Shown here piece after piece: positions 7,206-8,910 of a stretch of 8,910 bases of DNA. The notes under the pieces are model-generated. The model was not told the DNA's origin. It did no database searches and saw only the letters and a program-made list of their open reading frames with translations. The DNA comes from Saprospirales bacterium (GTDB lineage Bacteria > Bacteroidota > Bacteroidia > Chitinophagales > Saprospiraceae), in NCBI GenBank assembly GCA_003448025.1, contig DLXL01000331.1:1-8910 (forward strand), read 5' to 3'. Every line of letters starts with the position of its first letter. Position 1 is the stretch's first letter. Position numbers and translations under genes: made by a program.

Positions 7206-8009
7206 TTAATTCTTGCCTGTTTTTTCGGGTTTCTTGGGCGTGTTCGGATCTTCATAATCAATCTTTCCACCCCACATCCTCATTTGGCCAAGAATCCACT
7301 GCTGCTTTTGTCGCACTTGCGCAGAAGGAGCATCCACTTTGTAAATCAATGGATTGGGCAGAACTGAGGCCAGTAATGCTGACTCCTGCCGGTTCAATTC
7401 CTTTGCACTTTTACCAAAATAATATTGTGCCGCGGCCTGAGCGCCGTAAATGCCATCCCCGAACTCAATACTATTCAGATAGGCGGTCATAATCCGTTTT
7501 TTGCTCCAGGTCACTTCAATCAAAAAGGTAAAATACACTTCAAAACCTTTTCGGAGCCAGGAGCGGCTGGGCCATAGGAAGACGTTCTTAGCAGTTTGCT
7601 GGCTAATAGTACTGGCGCCGCGCTTGCGCTTATGATTTTTGTTGTATTTATAAGCCTTTTCAATGGCTTCAAAATCAAACCCTTCGTGTTCCAGGAAATC
7701 CTGATCTTCTGCACAGACCACTGCCAGCTGGAGGTGGGGAGAAATTTCCGAGAACGGTACCCAATCGTGCTTTAATCGCACTTCCCGATCATCGGCCCAA
7801 GCCTGTTGCCAGCAACGTTGGATCATAAGGGGTGTGACCGGAACGGGTAGTATAGCGTATAAAAGGGTGAGTCCAATGGTAATACCAAAGAACCACAGAA
7901 TGAATTTGATCAGTAATCGTCGAAAGTACGTTCCCCAAAGCAAACGACCATATTCGTTTTGAGGAATGGATCTGTACCAGCGTCGCAGGATTCGGGCAAT
8001 AAAACTCAC
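7206..8009 (-). CDS. mtgA: Monofunctional biosynthetic peptidoglycan transglycosylase (GT51)
   Basis: MtgA polymerises lipid II into glycan strands at the outer face of the inner membrane. The 267-residue product has one N-terminal membrane anchor (about 32-52) and a GT51 domain with the expected motifs: EDQDFLEHEG at 101-110 (catalytic Glu101), GASTISQQ at 131-138, RKGFE at 153-157 (second key Glu157), and KKRIMTAYLNS at 170-180 followed by EFGDGIYG. No transpeptidase domain follows, so it is MtgA rather than a bifunctional PBP. The basic C-terminal tail is unremarkable. The start is GTG 8009-8007: no in-frame ATG lies close upstream, and a -7 box at 8036-8029 implies a very short leader. 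It converges on the T9SS gene, with 26 bases between the stops and no clear hairpin terminator there, and is divergent from the protease gene at 8165. Confidence 0.94.
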   Translation of the reverse strand: MSFIARILRRWYRSIPQNEYGRLLWGTYFRRLLIKFILWFFGITIGLTLLYAILPVPVTPLMIQRCWQQAWADDREVRLKHDWVPFSEISPHLQLAVVCAEDQDFLEHEGFDFEAIEKAYKYNKNHKRKRGASTISQQTAKNVFLWPSRSWLRKGFEVYFTFLIEVTWSKKRIMTAYLNSIEFGDGIYGAQAAAQYYFGKSAKELNRQESALLASVLPNPLIYKVDAPSAQVRQKQQWILGQMRMWGGKIDYEDPNTPKKPEKTGKN

Positions 8010-8028
8010 ACGCGTAAAGTTTTGCGAG

Positions 8029-8036
8029 CAAATGTA
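8029..8036 (-). promoter_or_regulatory. Putative -7 box (TACATTTG) for mtgA
   Basis: The minus strand reads TACATTTG at 8036-8029, matching TAnnTTTG, 19 bases before the GTG start of mtgA. The leader would be only about a dozen bases. No TTTG is seen at the usual -33 distance. Confidence 0.45.
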
Positions 8037-8123
8037 AGCGAAGAATAAATTTGTTCCACTGCCGATCTGAATTGAAAATCAAATTCGAACCATTTTTTGG
8101 CTGTAATGTTTTTATGGTAGCAT

Positions 8124-8131
8124 TACATTTG
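8124..8131 (+). promoter_or_regulatory. Putative -7 box (TACATTTG) for the zinc metallopeptidase gene
   Basis: TACATTTG matches TAnnTTTG 33 bases before ATG 8165. A TTTG at 8096-8099 lies 24 bases upstream of the box, slightly longer than the usual -33 spacing but the best -33 candidate in the window. Together with the mtgA box it makes 8010-8164 a back-to-back promoter region. Confidence 0.5.
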
Positions 8132-8164
8132 CCTCAAATCACATTCACTTAAAAAACTCAAGCT

Positions 8165-8845
8165 ATGTTGATTATCATTAGTATTGTTTTTATGGTCATC
8201 GGGTTCGTATTGAGCTCAAGACTGAAAAGCAAGTTCAGAAAATATTCCGAGATGCCCCTTCAAAACGGCATGAGCGGAGCGGAAGTAGCAGCAGCCATGC
8301 TTCGTTACAACCAGATTTTTGATGTAAAAATTACCCAGGTAGATGGAGAGTTAACGGATCACTATAATCCGGCCGACAAGACTGTAAACCTGAGTTACGA
8401 TGTATATCACGGTCGTTCAGTTGCAGCAGCTGCCGTGGCTGCCCACGAATGTGGCCATGCCGTGCAGCATGCAACGGCTTACAGCTATCTGCAAATGCGC
8501 TCCAGCCTCGTGCCGGTGGTAAATATTGCTGCCGGTCTGCAGCAATACCTGTTCATGTTTGGTTTGGCCAGTATGGCTTTCTTCAAGAGCCCGATTTTCC
8601 TGATTATTGCGCTGGTTTCCTTTGGTATTACCGCCTTGTTCAGCCTGGTGACGCTGCCGGTTGAATTTGATGCCAGCAAACGTGCGCTGGTATGGCTGGA
8701 TGGCAGCGGTTTTGCCCGTGGTGCAGAACATGACGGCGCCAAAGATGCGCTTACCTGGGCGGCTATGACTTATGTTTCAGCAGCGTTGGCAGCTCTGCTT
8801 CAGTTTTTGTACCTGCTGTTCACTTTACTGGGCAGCCGGGATTAA
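8165..8845 (+). CDS. Membrane zinc metallopeptidase, YugP / Zn_peptidase_2 family
   Basis: This is a 226-residue integral membrane protein of the PF04298 type, like Bacillus YugP; the physiological substrate is not established. The zinc motif HECGH is at residues 94-98, and Glu167 in LPVEFDAS is the likely third ligand, since VEFDAS is characteristic of this family. The first helix (about 2-18) is followed by a soluble stretch carrying the DHYNP and VNLSYDVYHGRS segments that lead into the active site. Further hydrophobic segments lie at about 115-137, 140-163 and 194-222. The length is normal for the family. It appears to be a single gene divergent from mtgA. The 65 bases after its stop (8846-8910) contain T-runs but no convincing hairpin or gene start. 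Confidence 0.92.
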   Translation: MLIIISIVFMVIGFVLSSRLKSKFRKYSEMPLQNGMSGAEVAAAMLRYNQIFDVKITQVDGELTDHYNPADKTVNLSYDVYHGRSVAAAAVAAHECGHAVQHATAYSYLQMRSSLVPVVNIAAGLQQYLFMFGLASMAFFKSPIFLIIALVSFGITALFSLVTLPVEFDASKRALVWLDGSGFARGAEHDGAKDALTWAAMTYVSAALAALLQFLYLLFTLLGSRD

Positions 8846-8910
8846 TTGTCGGTCCTTTTTTACAAACAAGAGCCATCCCGATTTTTTTGCTGCGGTATCT
8901 ACACATTTTA

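Noticed and set aside
7470..7500. Thr instead of Glu in the GT51 motif KKRIMTAYLN of MtgA
   Set aside because: Thr is usual at this position in MtgA proteins; the two key Glu residues, 101 and 157, are both present.

Overview
The window reads as chromosomal sequence from a member of the phylum Bacteroidota, probably an environmental lineage near Saprospiria/Chitinophagia (the lineage is inference). Three things support this. One protein ends in a type IX secretion system (T9SS) C-terminal sorting domain. Four gene starts are preceded by the Bacteroidota -7 promoter box TAnnTTTG. No strong Shine-Dalgarno sequences precede the starts. I see no phage, IS element, tRNA, rRNA or CRISPR array.

Layout. 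1-88 is an octamer tandem repeat lying directly after the stop of an RlpA-like gene on the minus strand (909-91). That gene, a DPBB domain followed by a C-terminal SPOR domain, is broken by one in-frame TAG codon, while the frame after it is intact. Divergently, 1084-2961 encodes an exported M1-family zinc aminopeptidase. Next comes a tight co-directional cluster at 3065-7179: an imelysin lipoprotein, a di-heme oxidoreductase (DUF1111/DHOR) lipoprotein, and a T9SS-secreted protein built from three 130-residue repeats of a domain I do not recognise. Converging on the cluster from the minus strand is mtgA (8009-7206), a monofunctional peptidoglycan glycosyltransferase. Divergent from mtgA is a membrane zinc metallopeptidase of the YugP/Zn_peptidase_2 family (8165-8845).

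How the genes fit together. Imelysin plus DHOR is a recurrent pair linked in other bacteria to iron acquisition. Here both are predicted lipoproteins, and 39 bases later the series continues with a secreted repeat protein whose repeats share an invariant His pair. This is the most interesting unit: a possible envelope-to-surface metal or redox module with an uncharacterised exported component. The flanking genes (RlpA, MtgA, M1 peptidase, YugP-type protease) are envelope housekeeping functions. The other notable signal is the RlpA gene, which carries a premature stop, a Glu where the family has its catalytic Asp, and an octamer repeat array at its 3' end.
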